From positions 1 through 46,908 of the forward strand of contig DUSC01000084.1 of NCBI GenBank assembly GCA_012842935.1: 46,908 nt of DNA, in the 5' to 3' direction. The notes under the pieces are model-generated. The model saw only the letters and a list, made by a program, of their open reading frames with translations. It was not told the origin of the DNA and searched no databases. This DNA comes from Hyphomicrobiales bacterium (GTDB lineage: Bacteria > Pseudomonadota > Alphaproteobacteria > Rhizobiales > Rhizobiaceae). The translations under genes and the position numbers were made by a program. Below are positions 16,357 through 28,881 of the stretch, piece after piece; within the stretch, counting starts at the first letter, position 1, and every line of letters begins with the position of its first letter.

Positions 16357-16571
16357 GGGGGCCCCTATCTCGCGCCATGTGTCCCCGCCGACCAACGCCG
16401 TTCCCCTCCCCTTCGCCCGCATCAGGTCCCGCCCGCCTCCCCGGCCGCCTCCGGCGCGACAAGACGCCGCAAACGGGTCCCTGCCGGGACCAAATGACCG
16501 CTCATGCGCCCGGAGCAGGTACCGTGTCGGGTCCGTCATGCTATCATCAATTGTCAAGGAAGGAGCCCGCC

Positions 16572-17432
16572 ATGAAAGACCGCACGATTCCTGCCCTCGC
16601 CCCGGGAAATGTGGCGGTAGTTACCGGCGGCGCCAGCGGCATCGGCTTCGCCGCGGCGAAAAGACTGGCACGGATGGGCCTGCGCGTCGCCGTCGCCGAT
16701 CGTGCGGGACCGCCGCTGCAGCGGGCGCTGGCCGAACTTGTGGCGATCGCCGCGGGCGGTCCGGAGGACGCGATCGCGGTTGCATGCGACGTCTCGAGGC
16801 CGGAGGAATTGGCACGTCTGGCCGAGGAAACCGATACCAAGCTCGGCGACGTCTCTTTCCTGATGAACAACGCCGGCGTGGGCAACAATCCGGGCCGGCC
16901 ATGGGAAAATCTCGACGCCTGGCAGGACCTGATGTCGGTGAATTTCTGGGGTGTCGTCCATGGCGTCCAGGCTTTCGCGCCGGCGATGCTGGCGGCGGGA
17001 CGGCCCGGCATGATCGTCAACACCGGTTCCAAGCAGGGCATCACCACGCCGCCCGGCAATCTCGCCTACAACGTCTCCAAGGCGGCGGTGAAAGCCTACA
17101 CGGAGGGCTTGCAGCACGCGCTGCGCAACGAGCCCGGCGCCATGGTTTCCGCGCATCTGCTGATCCCGGGCTTCACCTTCACCGGCATGACCGAGAACGC
17201 AACCTCGAAGCCAGCCGGGGCGTGGACACCCGACCAGGTCGTCGACTTCATGCTGAACAGCCTCGCCCGCGGCGACTTCTACATCCTCTGCCCCGACAAC
17301 GAGACCGATCGGCGCACCGACGAGAAGCGCATGGCCTGGGCGATCGGCGACATCATCGAGAACCGCCCGGCGCTGTCGCGCTGGCATCCCGACCACGCCA
17401 AGGCCTTCGCCGATTTCCTGAAGCGCGACTGA
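16572..17432 (+). CDS. Short-chain dehydrogenase/reductase (SDR)
   Basis: This 286-residue classical SDR oxidoreductase has a Rossmann glycine motif TGGASGIG (residues 18-25), NNAG (99-102), and catalytic Ser153, Tyr166 and Lys170 (YNVSK). The cofactor is NAD(H) or NADP(H); Asp at 43 (VAD) after beta-2 favours NAD. The extended C-terminus with FYILCPDNETDRRTDEKRM, a segment also seen in other alphaproteobacterial SDRs of unknown substrate, covers the last 60 residues. The start ATG 16572 has a strong AAGGAAGGAG ribosome site. It is convergent with the acetyltransferase gene 18 bases beyond its stop. Confidence 0.9.
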   Translation: MKDRTIPALAPGNVAVVTGGASGIGFAAAKRLARMGLRVAVADRAGPPLQRALAELVAIAAGGPEDAIAVACDVSRPEELARLAEETDTKLGDVSFLMNNAGVGNNPGRPWENLDAWQDLMSVNFWGVVHGVQAFAPAMLAAGRPGMIVNTGSKQGITTPPGNLAYNVSKAAVKAYTEGLQHALRNEPGAMVSAHLLIPGFTFTGMTENATSKPAGAWTPDQVVDFMLNSLARGDFYILCPDNETDRRTDEKRMAWAIGDIIENRPALSRWHPDHAKAFADFLKRD

Positions 17433-17450
17433 TGTCACCGACACGGGCCG

Positions 17451-18086
17451 TCAGGATCCGGTCGTCTCCCACTTTTCCAGGAAGCCCTCGATCGGAAGCC
17501 TTTGCATGTCGGGGATTGCCTCGAAAAGGCGCTCGGCCGGCCAGTCCCACCAGACGAGGCGCTGCAAGCGCTCGGCAACTTCCTTCGGAAAGCGCGGCCT
17601 GAGCGGCTTTGCCGGCACGCCGGCGACGATCGTGTAGCTCGCGACGTCGCGCGTCACCACCGCGTTGGCACCGACGACGGCGCCGTCCCCGATCGTGACA
17701 CCGGGCATGATGACCGCGCCATGGCCGATCCAGACGTCGTTGCCGATCGTCACCCGCTTATGCCGCCGCCGGTCGCGGAATTCGGCATCGACGCCGAGAA
17801 AGCGGAAATACTCGTTCGGCCGGTAGCTCACCTTGTGAGTCGTCGGCCTCTCCAGCGGATGCTCAAGCGCGTTGATGCGGCTGTTGGCGGCAATCGAGCA
17901 GAATTTGCCGATCGCCGTGTAGATCGCCTCGGCGTGGCGCTCGAAATAAGAGAAGTCGCCGACAGTCACCTCGCGCAGCACGACACGCTCGCCGATCGCG
18001 GCGTAACGGCCGAGCCGGCAGGACTTCAGTTCCGCCGTCGGATTGATCTTCGGTTCGGGGTCGGTGAAGCGCAGGTCGTCAGCCAT
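17451..18086 (-). CDS. Hexapeptide-repeat acetyltransferase of the phosphonate-locus type
   Basis: This 211-residue left-handed beta-helix acyltransferase is CatB/xenobiotic-acetyltransferase-like. The N-terminus (INPTAELKSCRLGRYAAIG), IYTAIGKFCSIAANSRINA, the ALEHPLERPTTH loop and VTIGNDVWIGHGAVIMPGV, with the probable active-site His, match the family found inside C-P lyase (phn) clusters. Its C-terminus has WWDWPAERLFEAIPD, also typical of that group. It would acetylate a small hydroxyl or amino acceptor with acetyl-CoA; the acceptor is unknown. No phn lyase gene is visible, only the phnA remnant about 3 kb away, so it is an orphan here. The ATG is at 18086. Confidence 0.85.
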   Translation of the reverse strand: MADDLRFTDPEPKINPTAELKSCRLGRYAAIGERVVLREVTVGDFSYFERHAEAIYTAIGKFCSIAANSRINALEHPLERPTTHKVSYRPNEYFRFLGVDAEFRDRRRHKRVTIGNDVWIGHGAVIMPGVTIGDGAVVGANAVVTRDVASYTIVAGVPAKPLRPRFPKEVAERLQRLVWWDWPAERLFEAIPDMQRLPIEGFLEKWETTGS

Positions 18087-18126
18087 TGCCGCGCTTTACG
18101 CGCGCCGCGCGCCGCCGGCAAGCGGC

Positions 18127-18609
18127 TCAGGGCTTCCCGTTGGTCCAGGTGACCGTCTGGCCGTAGAGCGGCACGGTCGACATCGACATCTTCGCCGAGC
18201 CGTCCTGCACCTGACGGGAATGGGCAAGGTAGATGAGAGTGTCGTTCTTCTTGTCGTAGATGCGGTTCACCACCTGCTTCTTCCAGATCAGGCTGATGCC
18301 CTGCTTGAAGACCTCCTCTCCATCGGCATCCAAGGCGATTTCGTGGATGGTTATCGGCCCGGTCTGCCGGCAGGCGATCGCCGTGTCGGACGGATCCTCG
18401 AACCAGTTGCCCTTCTGCAGGCGGTCGATGATGCCCCTCTCGAAATAGGAGACATGGCAGGTGACCCCGTCGACGCCGGGATCCTTGAAGGCCTCCACGA
18501 TGATGTCGTTGCCGATCCAGTCAACGCCGACTTCGCCGACCTGCTCGGCAAGCGCGGGCGTGGCAAAGAGGGCGAGCCCGGCAAGGGCGGAACGGGCAAT
18601 GCGGCGCAT
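18127..18609 (-). CDS. creA: CreA family periplasmic protein
   Basis: This 160-residue exported protein has a signal peptide MRRIARSALAGLALFATPALA cleaved before EQVGEV. The mature part follows CreA closely: VDWIGNDIIVEAFKDP, VTCHVSYFERG, DPSDTAIACRQTGPI, an LIWKKQVV segment and the end VPLYGQTVTW. Two Cys (in VTCHV and IACRQ) could pair. CreA is widely conserved in proteobacteria but has no defined function. I start at ATG 18609, which has GGGAGA 7 bases upstream; the frame runs further up to 18681, but that part does not resemble the family. It is transcribed leftward, 40 bases from the start of the acetyltransferase gene that follows. Confidence 0.88.
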   Translation of the reverse strand: MRRIARSALAGLALFATPALAEQVGEVGVDWIGNDIIVEAFKDPGVDGVTCHVSYFERGIIDRLQKGNWFEDPSDTAIACRQTGPITIHEIALDADGEEVFKQGISLIWKKQVVNRIYDKKNDTLIYLAHSRQVQDGSAKMSMSTVPLYGQTVTWTNGKP

Positions 18610-18735
18610 CGGAGTGTCTCCCGGCGTTCGGACATTCCGCTCAAGTGGGCCAGGCGGCCGCATTTTGCAAGCTTCCGCCACAGCGCGTCAACATCGCCCC
18701 TTTTTCCGCGGGCCGCGCCACGCTAAATAGCCGTC

Positions 18736-18894
18736 ATGAAGAACCTGCCGTCCTCGGCCTTTCCCTCGTGGGGAACCGTTGCCGTCGTCTCCGTCCTTGC
18801 GGCGGCGACGGGTCTCGCCTTCGCTGCGTGGATCGAGCACGGTGCCGAGATCTTTCTGGCCACGGTCGAGGCTGGCCTCGCGTGGTGCTTCTAG
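18736..18894 (+). CDS. 52-residue membrane protein upstream of the SCO gene
   Basis: This is a short frame with one transmembrane helix (about residues 14-32, WGTVAVVSVLAAATGLAFAAW), followed by IEHGAEIFLATVEAGLAWCF at the C-terminus. It lies 34 bases before the SCO gene on the same strand, so it is probably co-transcribed. I recall small proteins of this form, with a C-terminal AGL-W-C-aromatic ending, at the same place in other Hyphomicrobiales genomes. The invariant-looking terminal Cys and the His (EHGAE) raise a possible role in copper handling with SCO; that is inference. The ribosome site is weak. Confidence 0.6.
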   Translation: MKNLPSSAFPSWGTVAVVSVLAAATGLAFAAWIEHGAEIFLATVEAGLAWCF

Positions 18895-18928
18895 CGCATC
18901 GACACGGCCTTCCAACGGATATCACATC

Positions 18929-19504
18929 ATGATGCGCACCATACTCGTCGGCATTCTCGTACTCATGGCGGCCGGCATCGGCTGGCTCACCTTCGACTGG
19001 TACCGGACCACCAACTCGGGCGAACCCTATGGCGGGTCATTCGCACTGGTCGACTACGACAACAACCCGATCACCGAGGCGGCCTTCCGCGGCCATCCGA
19101 CCGCGGTCTTCTTCGGCTTTACTCACTGCCCGGAAGTCTGTCCCACGACGCTCTACGAATTGAATGGCTGGCTCGCGAAGCTCGGCGACGAAGGCAAGGA
19201 CATCCACGCATACTTCGTCTCCATCGACCCCGAGCGCGACACGCCCGAACTGCTCAAATCCTACGTCAGCACCGTGTCCGACCGCATTGTCGGTATCACG
19301 GGCGAGCCCGACAAGATCGCCGCGATGGCCAAGGCTTTCGGCATCTTCGCCCGCAAGGTCAACCTCGAGGGCGGCGACTACACGATGGATCATACGGCTT
19401 CGATTCTGCTCCTCGACCGCGCCGGGGCATTCGCCGGGACGATTGCCTACGGCGAGAACCCTGACACCGCAATCGAGAAGCTGCGCCGCCTCGCTAAGGG
19501 TTGA
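18929..19504 (+). CDS. SCO1/SenC-type copper chaperone
   Basis: This 191-residue membrane-anchored thioredoxin-fold protein delivers copper to the CuA site of cytochrome oxidase (or acts as a thiol reductase) in the periplasm. One N-terminal helix (about residues 3-21) is followed by the SCO core: [12 protein letters not shown] with Cys67 and Cys71 (CxxxC), [11 protein letters not shown], and the copper-ligand His155 in YTMDHTAS. All three ligands are present. The start is ATG 18929 (or 18932), with ACGGA about 10 bases upstream; the longer frame from 18779 would overlap the small gene ahead and is not family-like. prmA begins 26 bases after its stop. Confidence 0.9.
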   Translation: MMRTILVGILVLMAAGIGWLTFDWYRTTNSGEPYGGSFALVDYDNNPITEAAFRGHPTAVFFGFTHCPEVCPTTLYELNGWLAKLGDEGKDIHAYFVSIDPERDTPELLKSYVSTVSDRIVGITGEPDKIAAMAKAFGIFARKVNLEGGDYTMDHTASILLLDRAGAFAGTIAYGENPDTAIEKLRRLAKG

Positions 19505-19530
19505 GCCGGCCCCGGAAGGCCACGAAATCG

Positions 19531-20403
19531 ATGCCGCAGACCCGTTTCATTCTCACCGCCGGGCGCGACGCGGCGAACCGCGCTTACGCCGCGCTCGAGA
19601 CCGCTTTCGAAGAAGACGGCTGTCCGCTCGCACTGGTCGAGATCGACGAGGACCGCGACCTCCACGAGGTGTCGCTGTATGCCGAGAATGGCGCCGACGA
19701 GGTCGAACGGCGTGTACGCTCAGCCCTCACCGAGGCCGGCCTCGACATTGAGCCGGTTCGCGAAACTCTGCCCGAAGTCGACTGGGTAGCGCGATCGCTC
19801 GAAGGCCTGAAGCCGGTGCGTGCCGGGCGTTTCCTCGTCCACGGTTCGCACGACCGCGACCGACGGCGCATTGGCGACCTCGCCATCGAGATCGAAGCGG
19901 GTCTCGCATTCGGCACCGGACATCACGGCACGACCGCCGGATGCCTGGAAATGATCGACAGGGTCATGCGTCGCGAAAGTCCGGCGAACGCGCTCGACCT
20001 CGGAACCGGCAGCGCCGTGCTGGCGATCGCCATTGCCAAGCTCGCCCATATCCCGGTACTGGCCACCGACATCGATCCGGTCGCGGTCGCGGTGGCGGCC
20101 GAGAACGTCCGGCTCAACGGCGTTTCCGCCTTTGTCGCGACGGCTACGGCGACCGGCTTCGGCCACCCTCTCTTCGCCCGGCGGGCGCCGTTCGACCTGA
20201 TCGTCGCCAATATCCTGGCAAGGCCGCTGATGCGCCTGGCGCCTTCCATGCGGACGCATCTGGCGCCCCGCGGCTCGCTGATCCTGTCGGGCATTCTCGA
20301 ACGCCAGCGCGGGGCGGTAATCGCCGCCTATGCGGGCCAGCGTTTCCGGCACATCTCGACGCTGCGCCGCGAAGGCTGGGTAACAGTTCACCTGAAGCGC
20401 TGA
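19531..20403 (+). CDS. prmA: Ribosomal protein L11 methyltransferase
   Basis: This 290-residue cytosolic enzyme trimethylates ribosomal protein L11 with S-adenosylmethionine. A short N-terminal domain binds L11. The C-terminal Rossmann domain has [12 protein letters not shown] (about 131-142), the SAM motif [14 protein letters not shown] and VANILARPL with the catalytic-loop Asn, all typical of PrmA. ATG 19531 gives the expected length; GGAAGG lies 11 bases upstream, slightly far. A TTG at 19501 that overlaps the SCO stop is possible but unlikely. It is probably in one transcript with the SCO gene. Confidence 0.93.
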   Translation: MPQTRFILTAGRDAANRAYAALETAFEEDGCPLALVEIDEDRDLHEVSLYAENGADEVERRVRSALTEAGLDIEPVRETLPEVDWVARSLEGLKPVRAGRFLVHGSHDRDRRRIGDLAIEIEAGLAFGTGHHGTTAGCLEMIDRVMRRESPANALDLGTGSAVLAIAIAKLAHIPVLATDIDPVAVAVAAENVRLNGVSAFVATATATGFGHPLFARRAPFDLIVANILARPLMRLAPSMRTHLAPRGSLILSGILERQRGAVIAAYAGQRFRHISTLRREGWVTVHLKR

Positions 20404-20496
20404 CCGTCCGGGCTGCCCGAAAAAGACCGAAGGCGGCCTCGACGGACCGCCTCGCTTCCTGGGTACGACCGTTTGCCTTCCGCGCAGTATTCGCGC

Positions 20497-20676
20497 TTAC
20501 AGGAAAAAGGCCGAGCTGGGGCGCCTGCGCAATTCGGCACGGCTGTAACCGGCCGCCTTCAGCGTCTCGTCGTCGAGCATGAGCAGAGCGCCATTGACAT
20601 ACTGGCTGGCCTGGCGCTCGCGCGCGGCGATGAAGGCGTTGAACGTGCTACGGAAGAAACCGCTCTTGGCAGTCAT
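20497..20676 (-). CDS. DUF1127 (YjiS-like) small protein
   Basis: This 59-residue protein has the DUF1127 pattern: FNAFIAARERQASQYVNGAL, then LMLDDETLKAAGYSRAELRR near the end. Such proteins are small, basic, often stress-induced, and in some alphaproteobacteria bind RNA or affect phosphate and carbon physiology; the function here is not known. The start at ATG 20676 is clear, with CAGGAGAAAGACC directly upstream. It is convergent with prmA and divergent from the aminopeptidase P gene, so it is transcribed alone. The 239-base gap upstream probably holds promoters for both divergent genes; I could not define one with confidence. Confidence 0.85.
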   Translation of the reverse strand: MTAKSGFFRSTFNAFIAARERQASQYVNGALLMLDDETLKAAGYSRAELRRRPSSAFFL

Positions 20677-20915
20677 GGTCTTTCTCCTGGTCAGGACGTT
20701 CCGTCATGTCCTCCACGAACATCAATGTATAAGTCCCTGACCTTGCGAAAAAGACACGCTTTCGCATGGCACCCATCTTCTTTTGCATATGCGAGATGAA
20801 TGCTGCATCGCAACAACATGACGCGCTCCGCACCCCATTCGCGTGACGCCGATTCCATCCCGCAGAGAAACCGTCTAGGGTCGCGCCCTCCGGCCGGAAT
20901 TCATTCGGGATCACC

Positions 20916-22745
20916 ATGTTCCAGACGTTCGACAGCGACGCCGACCCTTCGAGAGGCGCAGAGCGCGTCGCGCAGTTGCGCGACTGGCTCGCCGAACGGA
21001 AACTCGACGGATTCCTCGTCCCGCGCGCGGACGAGCACCAGGGCGAATATGTCGCCGCTCGTTCCGAGCGTCTGCGCTGGTTGACGGGCTTTGCCGGCTC
21101 GGCCGGCGTCGCCCTCGTTCTCGCCGACAAGGCATTGATATTCGTCGACGGCCGCTACACGCTGCAGGTGCGGGACCAGGCCGACATGGCGGTCTTCACA
21201 CCAGAAAGCCTGGTCGAGAACCCACCAAGCGCCTGGATCGGCGACAATGTGCAAAGAGGCGCGCGGATCGGCTTCGATCCGTGGCTGCATACCATCGCCG
21301 ACGCCCGCGCTTTGCGCGCGGCCGCGACGAAAGCCGGTGCCGAGATGATCGCGCTCGACGTCAACCCGATCGACGTGCTCTGGATCGACCAGCCGGCACC
21401 TCCGCTCGAACCGGTGACCATCCATCCGATCGCATTTGCCGGCGAACTGGCGCGCGACAAGCTTGCCCGACTGGCAAAGGTGATCGGACAGCAGGGCGCC
21501 AGCCACTGCGTGCTCACCGATCCTTCATCGGTCGCCTGGGCCTTCAATATTCGCGGCGGCGACGTGCCCCACACACCGCTGGCGCTTGGTTTCGCCGTGC
21601 TCGGCGCCGATGGACGCCACGGCCTGTTCATGGACAAGCGCAAGATGGGGATCGAGACCGAAGCCTATCTGACGCAACTCTGCGAACTCCACCCTCCGCG
21701 GCGGCTGGAGCCGGAACTGGCGCATCTCGCCGCGCAGGGCGCAGCGATCGCCCTTGATCCTGCACTCGCAGCCGACCGGCTGCGCATGATCGTCGAGGAC
21801 GCAGGCGGCAAGCTCGTCGAGGCACCGGATCCGGCGCGCCTGCCCCGCGCGGTGAAGAACGCCGCCGAGATCGCCGGGGCACGGGCCGCTCACGCCCGAG
21901 ACGGCGCAGCCGTGGTGGAATTCCTCGCCTGGCTGGACCGCGCAGCGCCGGGCTCGGTCGACGAGATCGGTGCGGTCACGCGGCTGGAGGACTGCCGCCG
22001 GGCGGCGGGCGAGGCCGCCCAGATGCCGCTCCGCGACGTCTCCTTCGACACGATCTCCGGCTCCGGCCCGAACGGCGCCATCATCCACTATCGCGTCTCG
22101 CGGGCGACCAACCGGCGACTCGAACAGGGAGAACTGTTCCTGATCGATTCCGGCGCGCAATACCAGGACGGTACCACGGACATCACCCGCACGATTGCAA
22201 TCGGCACACCGACCGACGAGATGCGCGAACGCGCCACCATCGTCCTGAAAGGCCTGATCGGCATCTCGATGCTGCGCTTCCCGCCCGGTACACGCGGTTC
22301 GGACATCGATGTTGTCGCCCGCCTCGCCCACTGGAAGTCGGGTATCGACTACGCCCACGGAACCGGCCACGGCGTCGGCTCCTACCTGTCGGTGCACGAA
22401 GGACCGCAGCGAATTGCCAGGACAGGGAGCGAAAAGCTCGTCGAAGGCATGATCCTTTCCAACGAGCCCGGATACTATCAGCCCGGCCGATACGGCATCC
22501 GCCTGGAAAATCTCATCCTGGTCACAGCGGCCGAGCCGATCGAGGGCGGCGACATCGCCATGCACGGCTTCGAGACGCTGACGCTTGTCCCGTTCGACCG
22601 CCGGCTGGTCGCGCCCTGGTTGCTGACCAGGGACGAACTCTGCTGGCTCGACCGATACCACGCGCGGGTACTGGCCGAAATCGGACCTCTGGTCGGCGGC
22701 GAGACGCTCAAGTGGCTGGAAGCAGCGACCGCGCCGTTACGCTGA
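20916..22745 (+). CDS. Xaa-Pro aminopeptidase (M24B, aminopeptidase P family)
   Basis: This 609-residue cytosolic metallopeptidase removes N-terminal residues before proline. Two creatinase-like N-terminal domains (about 1-310) precede the pita-bread catalytic domain. The dinuclear-metal ligands are visible in order: two Asp in LIDSGAQYQDGTTDITRT, His in GTGHGVGSYLSVHEG, Glu in LSNEPGYY and Glu in RLENLILV. The three-domain length of about 600 is as in the large eukaryote-like APP1 type rather than the 440-residue E. coli PepP. The ATG at 20916 has TCGGGA 5 bases upstream. It is convergent with azlD, 11 bases from stop to stop. Confidence 0.92.
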   Translation: MFQTFDSDADPSRGAERVAQLRDWLAERKLDGFLVPRADEHQGEYVAARSERLRWLTGFAGSAGVALVLADKALIFVDGRYTLQVRDQADMAVFTPESLVENPPSAWIGDNVQRGARIGFDPWLHTIADARALRAAATKAGAEMIALDVNPIDVLWIDQPAPPLEPVTIHPIAFAGELARDKLARLAKVIGQQGASHCVLTDPSSVAWAFNIRGGDVPHTPLALGFAVLGADGRHGLFMDKRKMGIETEAYLTQLCELHPPRRLEPELAHLAAQGAAIALDPALAADRLRMIVEDAGGKLVEAPDPARLPRAVKNAAEIAGARAAHARDGAAVVEFLAWLDRAAPGSVDEIGAVTRLEDCRRAAGEAAQMPLRDVSFDTISGSGPNGAIIHYRVSRATNRRLEQGELFLIDSGAQYQDGTTDITRTIAIGTPTDEMRERATIVLKGLIGISMLRFPPGTRGSDIDVVARLAHWKSGIDYAHGTGHGVGSYLSVHEGPQRIARTGSEKLVEGMILSNEPGYYQPGRYGIRLENLILVTAAEPIEGGDIAMHGFETLTLVPFDRRLVAPWLLTRDELCWLDRYHARVLAEIGPLVGGETLKWLEAATAPLR

Positions 22746-22756
22746 CCGGCCTGCGT

Positions 22757-23056
22757 TCAGCCGAGCAGGTGCCGCAGCACGATCAGTACGGCACCGCCGG
22801 TCAGGAACATCGGCATCATGCCGCCCCAGAACCAGGCGACGGAGCCGGCGACCGCCAGCGATGCGAGTTCCGGGACGCCGCCATTCATCGCCGCGGGCGC
22901 TACCAGCGTCGTCAGTACCGCCGCCGGCACGGCATTGAGGCCGGCTTCGACTCGCGGATGGATGCGCTCGAAACGCGACAGCACCAGATGGCCGCCGACA
23001 CGCGCCAGATAGGTCATCAGTGCGCCGCCGACGATGATCCACAGCGTTTCGCTCAT
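22757..23056 (-). CDS. azlD: Branched-chain amino acid exporter small subunit AzlD
   Basis: This 99-residue integral membrane protein has three to four helices, with LWIIVGGALMTYLAR at the start, FERIHPRVEAGLNAVPAAVLTTLVAP in the middle and a C-terminal hydrophobic stretch. This is the AzlD pattern, including the conserved Pro-Ala-Ala-Val. AzlD pairs with AzlC to export branched-chain amino acids or analogues. Its ATG overlaps the azlC stop by 4 bases (ATGA), so translation is coupled. The upstream frame to 23368 belongs to the azlC shadow and is not used. Confidence 0.88.
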   Translation of the reverse strand: MSETLWIIVGGALMTYLARVGGHLVLSRFERIHPRVEAGLNAVPAAVLTTLVAPAAMNGGVPELASLAVAGSVAWFWGGMMPMFLTGGAVLIVLRHLLG

Positions 23057-23778
23057 CGCCCCTTGCCCTCGCCCGCTGGAGGCGGCATCGATGCGGCAAG
23101 TGCCACGCCGGCGGCGGCGCCCAACGAGACGTGCCACGGCGAACCGACCAGCCTGTACGTGACGATCGACGCCACAGCGCTGACCGCGACGACCGGGAAC
23201 CAGAACGAACGCGCGCGGAAGCCCATTACCAGGCCGAGAAAATAGATCGGCAGGAGAAAATCGATACCGAGTGCCTTCGTATCCGGAAGCAGGCGTCCGA
23301 ATGCTGCGCCCAGGCCCGACTCGACGACCCAGCAGACGTAGATCGGCAGCGCCATGCCCATGTACCACGCGAAGCCGACCCTCTCGCCGCGTTCGCTCCT
23401 GCGTTCCGTCTCGGCATATTGAGGGTCGACGAGGAAGAAGAAGCCGACCGTCTTCTCGACGAACGACCAGTGACCGATCCGGCGTCCGACGGCGGCCGAA
23501 TAGAGCACGTGGCGGAAATTCACGGCGAAGATGGAGAAAACCACGAGCCAGGGCGCAATCTTGTGGCCGAACAGTTCGATGCCGACCATCTGCGACGCGC
23601 CGCCGTAGATCGCGGCGCTCATCAGCGTCGCCTCGCCGACCGACAGTCCGTTGTCGACGGCCAGCGCGCCGAACAGGATCGCGAACGGCGCCGACGCGAT
23701 GATGACCGGCACGCCGAGCTTCGCCCCGGCCAAGAAGTCGCCGCGGGCGGTTCGTTTCGGCGATATTGCTATAGTCAT
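23053..23778 (-). CDS. azlC: Branched-chain amino acid exporter large subunit AzlC
   Basis: This 241-residue inner-membrane protein has five or more helices. The AzlC hallmarks are present: GVPVIIASAPFAILFGALAV, IYGGASQM and NFRHVLYSAA, then FFFLVDPQYAE. With AzlD it forms a two-component exporter for branched-chain amino acids. The start is ATG 23778 (MTIAISPKRT); a start at 23802 adds eight residues, and neither has a strong ribosome site. A perfect 8-bp palindrome lies 37 bases upstream, which could be its operator. ligA ends 83 bases before this start, on the same strand. Confidence 0.88.
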   Translation of the reverse strand: MTIAISPKRTARGDFLAGAKLGVPVIIASAPFAILFGALAVDNGLSVGEATLMSAAIYGGASQMVGIELFGHKIAPWLVVFSIFAVNFRHVLYSAAVGRRIGHWSFVEKTVGFFFLVDPQYAETERRSERGERVGFAWYMGMALPIYVCWVVESGLGAAFGRLLPDTKALGIDFLLPIYFLGLVMGFRARSFWFPVVAVSAVASIVTYRLVGSPWHVSLGAAAGVALAASMPPPAGEGKGR

Positions 23779-23815
23779 CGGTCCGCGAGCCCTTCCCGGC
23801 ATCGCGGAAGCATGT

Positions 23816-23834
23816 AGGTCAGCGGTGCTGACCT
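23816..23834 (-). promoter_or_regulatory. Perfect palindrome upstream of azlCD, possible operator
   Basis: AGGTCAGC and GCTGACCT (8 bp each, perfect) flank a 3-base centre in the short gap between ligA and azlC. No T-run follows on either strand, which argues against a Rho-independent terminator. The spacing and symmetry fit a dimeric transcription factor site. Regulator unknown. Confidence 0.4.
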
Positions 23835-23861
23835 GTCACATCAATTCGGTTGAGCCAGGGT

Positions 23862-27817
<3,956 letters not shown>

Positions 27818-27826
27818 GGACCGGCG

Positions 27827-28684
27827 TCAGGTACCGAGAATGAGCGATCCGGCCTTGGAGATCCACGAGCCCTTGTTCTCGCGCGGCTCGAGGCCGCCGC
27901 TCTGCAGCAGCTTGTAGGAATCCGCGTACCATTGGCTATCCGGATAATTGTGGCCGAGGACGGCCGCCGCGGTCTGTGCCTCCGAAGTCAGGCCCATGGC
28001 GTAATAAGCTTCGGTGAGCCGTGCCAGCGCCTCTTCGACGTGCCGCGTGTTCGGGTACTGCTCGACGACGTAGCGGAACCGCTTGATTGCCGCGAGATAC
28101 TCGCGCCGTTCGAGGTAATAACGCCCGATCTGCATCTCCTTGCCGGCAAGCTGGTCCCTGGCAAAGCGGATCTTCGCCTTGGCGTCCTCCACATATTCAG
28201 AATCCGGCCAGCGTGCGACGACTTCTTCCATCGCTTCGATGGCGCGGCGTGATTCCTTCTGGTCCTGCGTCACGTCACGGATCTGGCGGAAGTAGCTCAG
28301 GCCGACGATGTATTGCGCGTAGGCGGCATCGGGAGTCGATGGATAGAGATTGACGTAGCGCTTTCCGGCGTTGATCGCCTCGTCGTAGTTGCCCTGTCGG
28401 TACTGGGCGAAGGCGCTCATTATCATCGACTTGCGCGCGAACTCCGAATAGGGGTGCTGGCGGTCGACGGCGTCGAACTTGGCCGCCGCTTCCTTCAGCC
28501 GGCCCGACTCGAGGTTGGCGAGACCCTGATTGTAGAGCACGTCGGCCGGATCGGTCTGTTCGACATAAGTGGCGAGATCGACGTCAGCATCCGACGCACA
28601 GGCGGTCAGCACGATCGGCAGAAGCATCGCCGGAAGCGCCAGAAAGAACGAGCGGCTCGACTTCGCGGTAGTCCTGAAAAGCAT
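27827..28684 (-). CDS. bamD: Outer membrane assembly lipoprotein BamD
   Basis: This 285-residue lipoprotein subunit of the BAM complex inserts beta-barrel proteins into the outer membrane. The signal ends in a lipobox, LTAC, with the lipidated Cys at 29. Tetratricopeptide-like repeats follow ([82 protein letters not shown]), the standard BamD array. The start is ATG 28684 with GGGGCGGAAG upstream. It lies between lpxC and recN, the usual place in this order. A 197-base gap on the lpxC side may carry its own promoter, but I could not define one convincingly. Confidence 0.95.
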   Translation of the reverse strand: MLFRTTAKSSRSFFLALPAMLLPIVLTACASDADVDLATYVEQTDPADVLYNQGLANLESGRLKEAAAKFDAVDRQHPYSEFARKSMIMSAFAQYRQGNYDEAINAGKRYVNLYPSTPDAAYAQYIVGLSYFRQIRDVTQDQKESRRAIEAMEEVVARWPDSEYVEDAKAKIRFARDQLAGKEMQIGRYYLERREYLAAIKRFRYVVEQYPNTRHVEEALARLTEAYYAMGLTSEAQTAAAVLGHNYPDSQWYADSYKLLQSGGLEPRENKGSWISKAGSLILGT

Positions 28685-28881
28685 GTTCGGCTTCCGCCCC
28701 TCTGGCAGTCACTGGAAAAGAACGGCTCGTGACGCTGCCATAAATCATACAAGCCACTAACCGGCAACGCTATCGGGCGGCAATGGCGCGAATTTGTGGC
28801 AAGAAACGCGCCTGGTGCGAAGGGAAGGAAGGTGTGGCCCGCCGGACACGCATTTGCAGACGGGCGGCGCCGCCGTTCCGT

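Noticed and set aside
20677-20915. Sigma-70 promoters for the DUF1127 and aminopeptidase genes
   Set aside because: Several partial -35/-10 pairs can be drawn but none is clearly better than chance.
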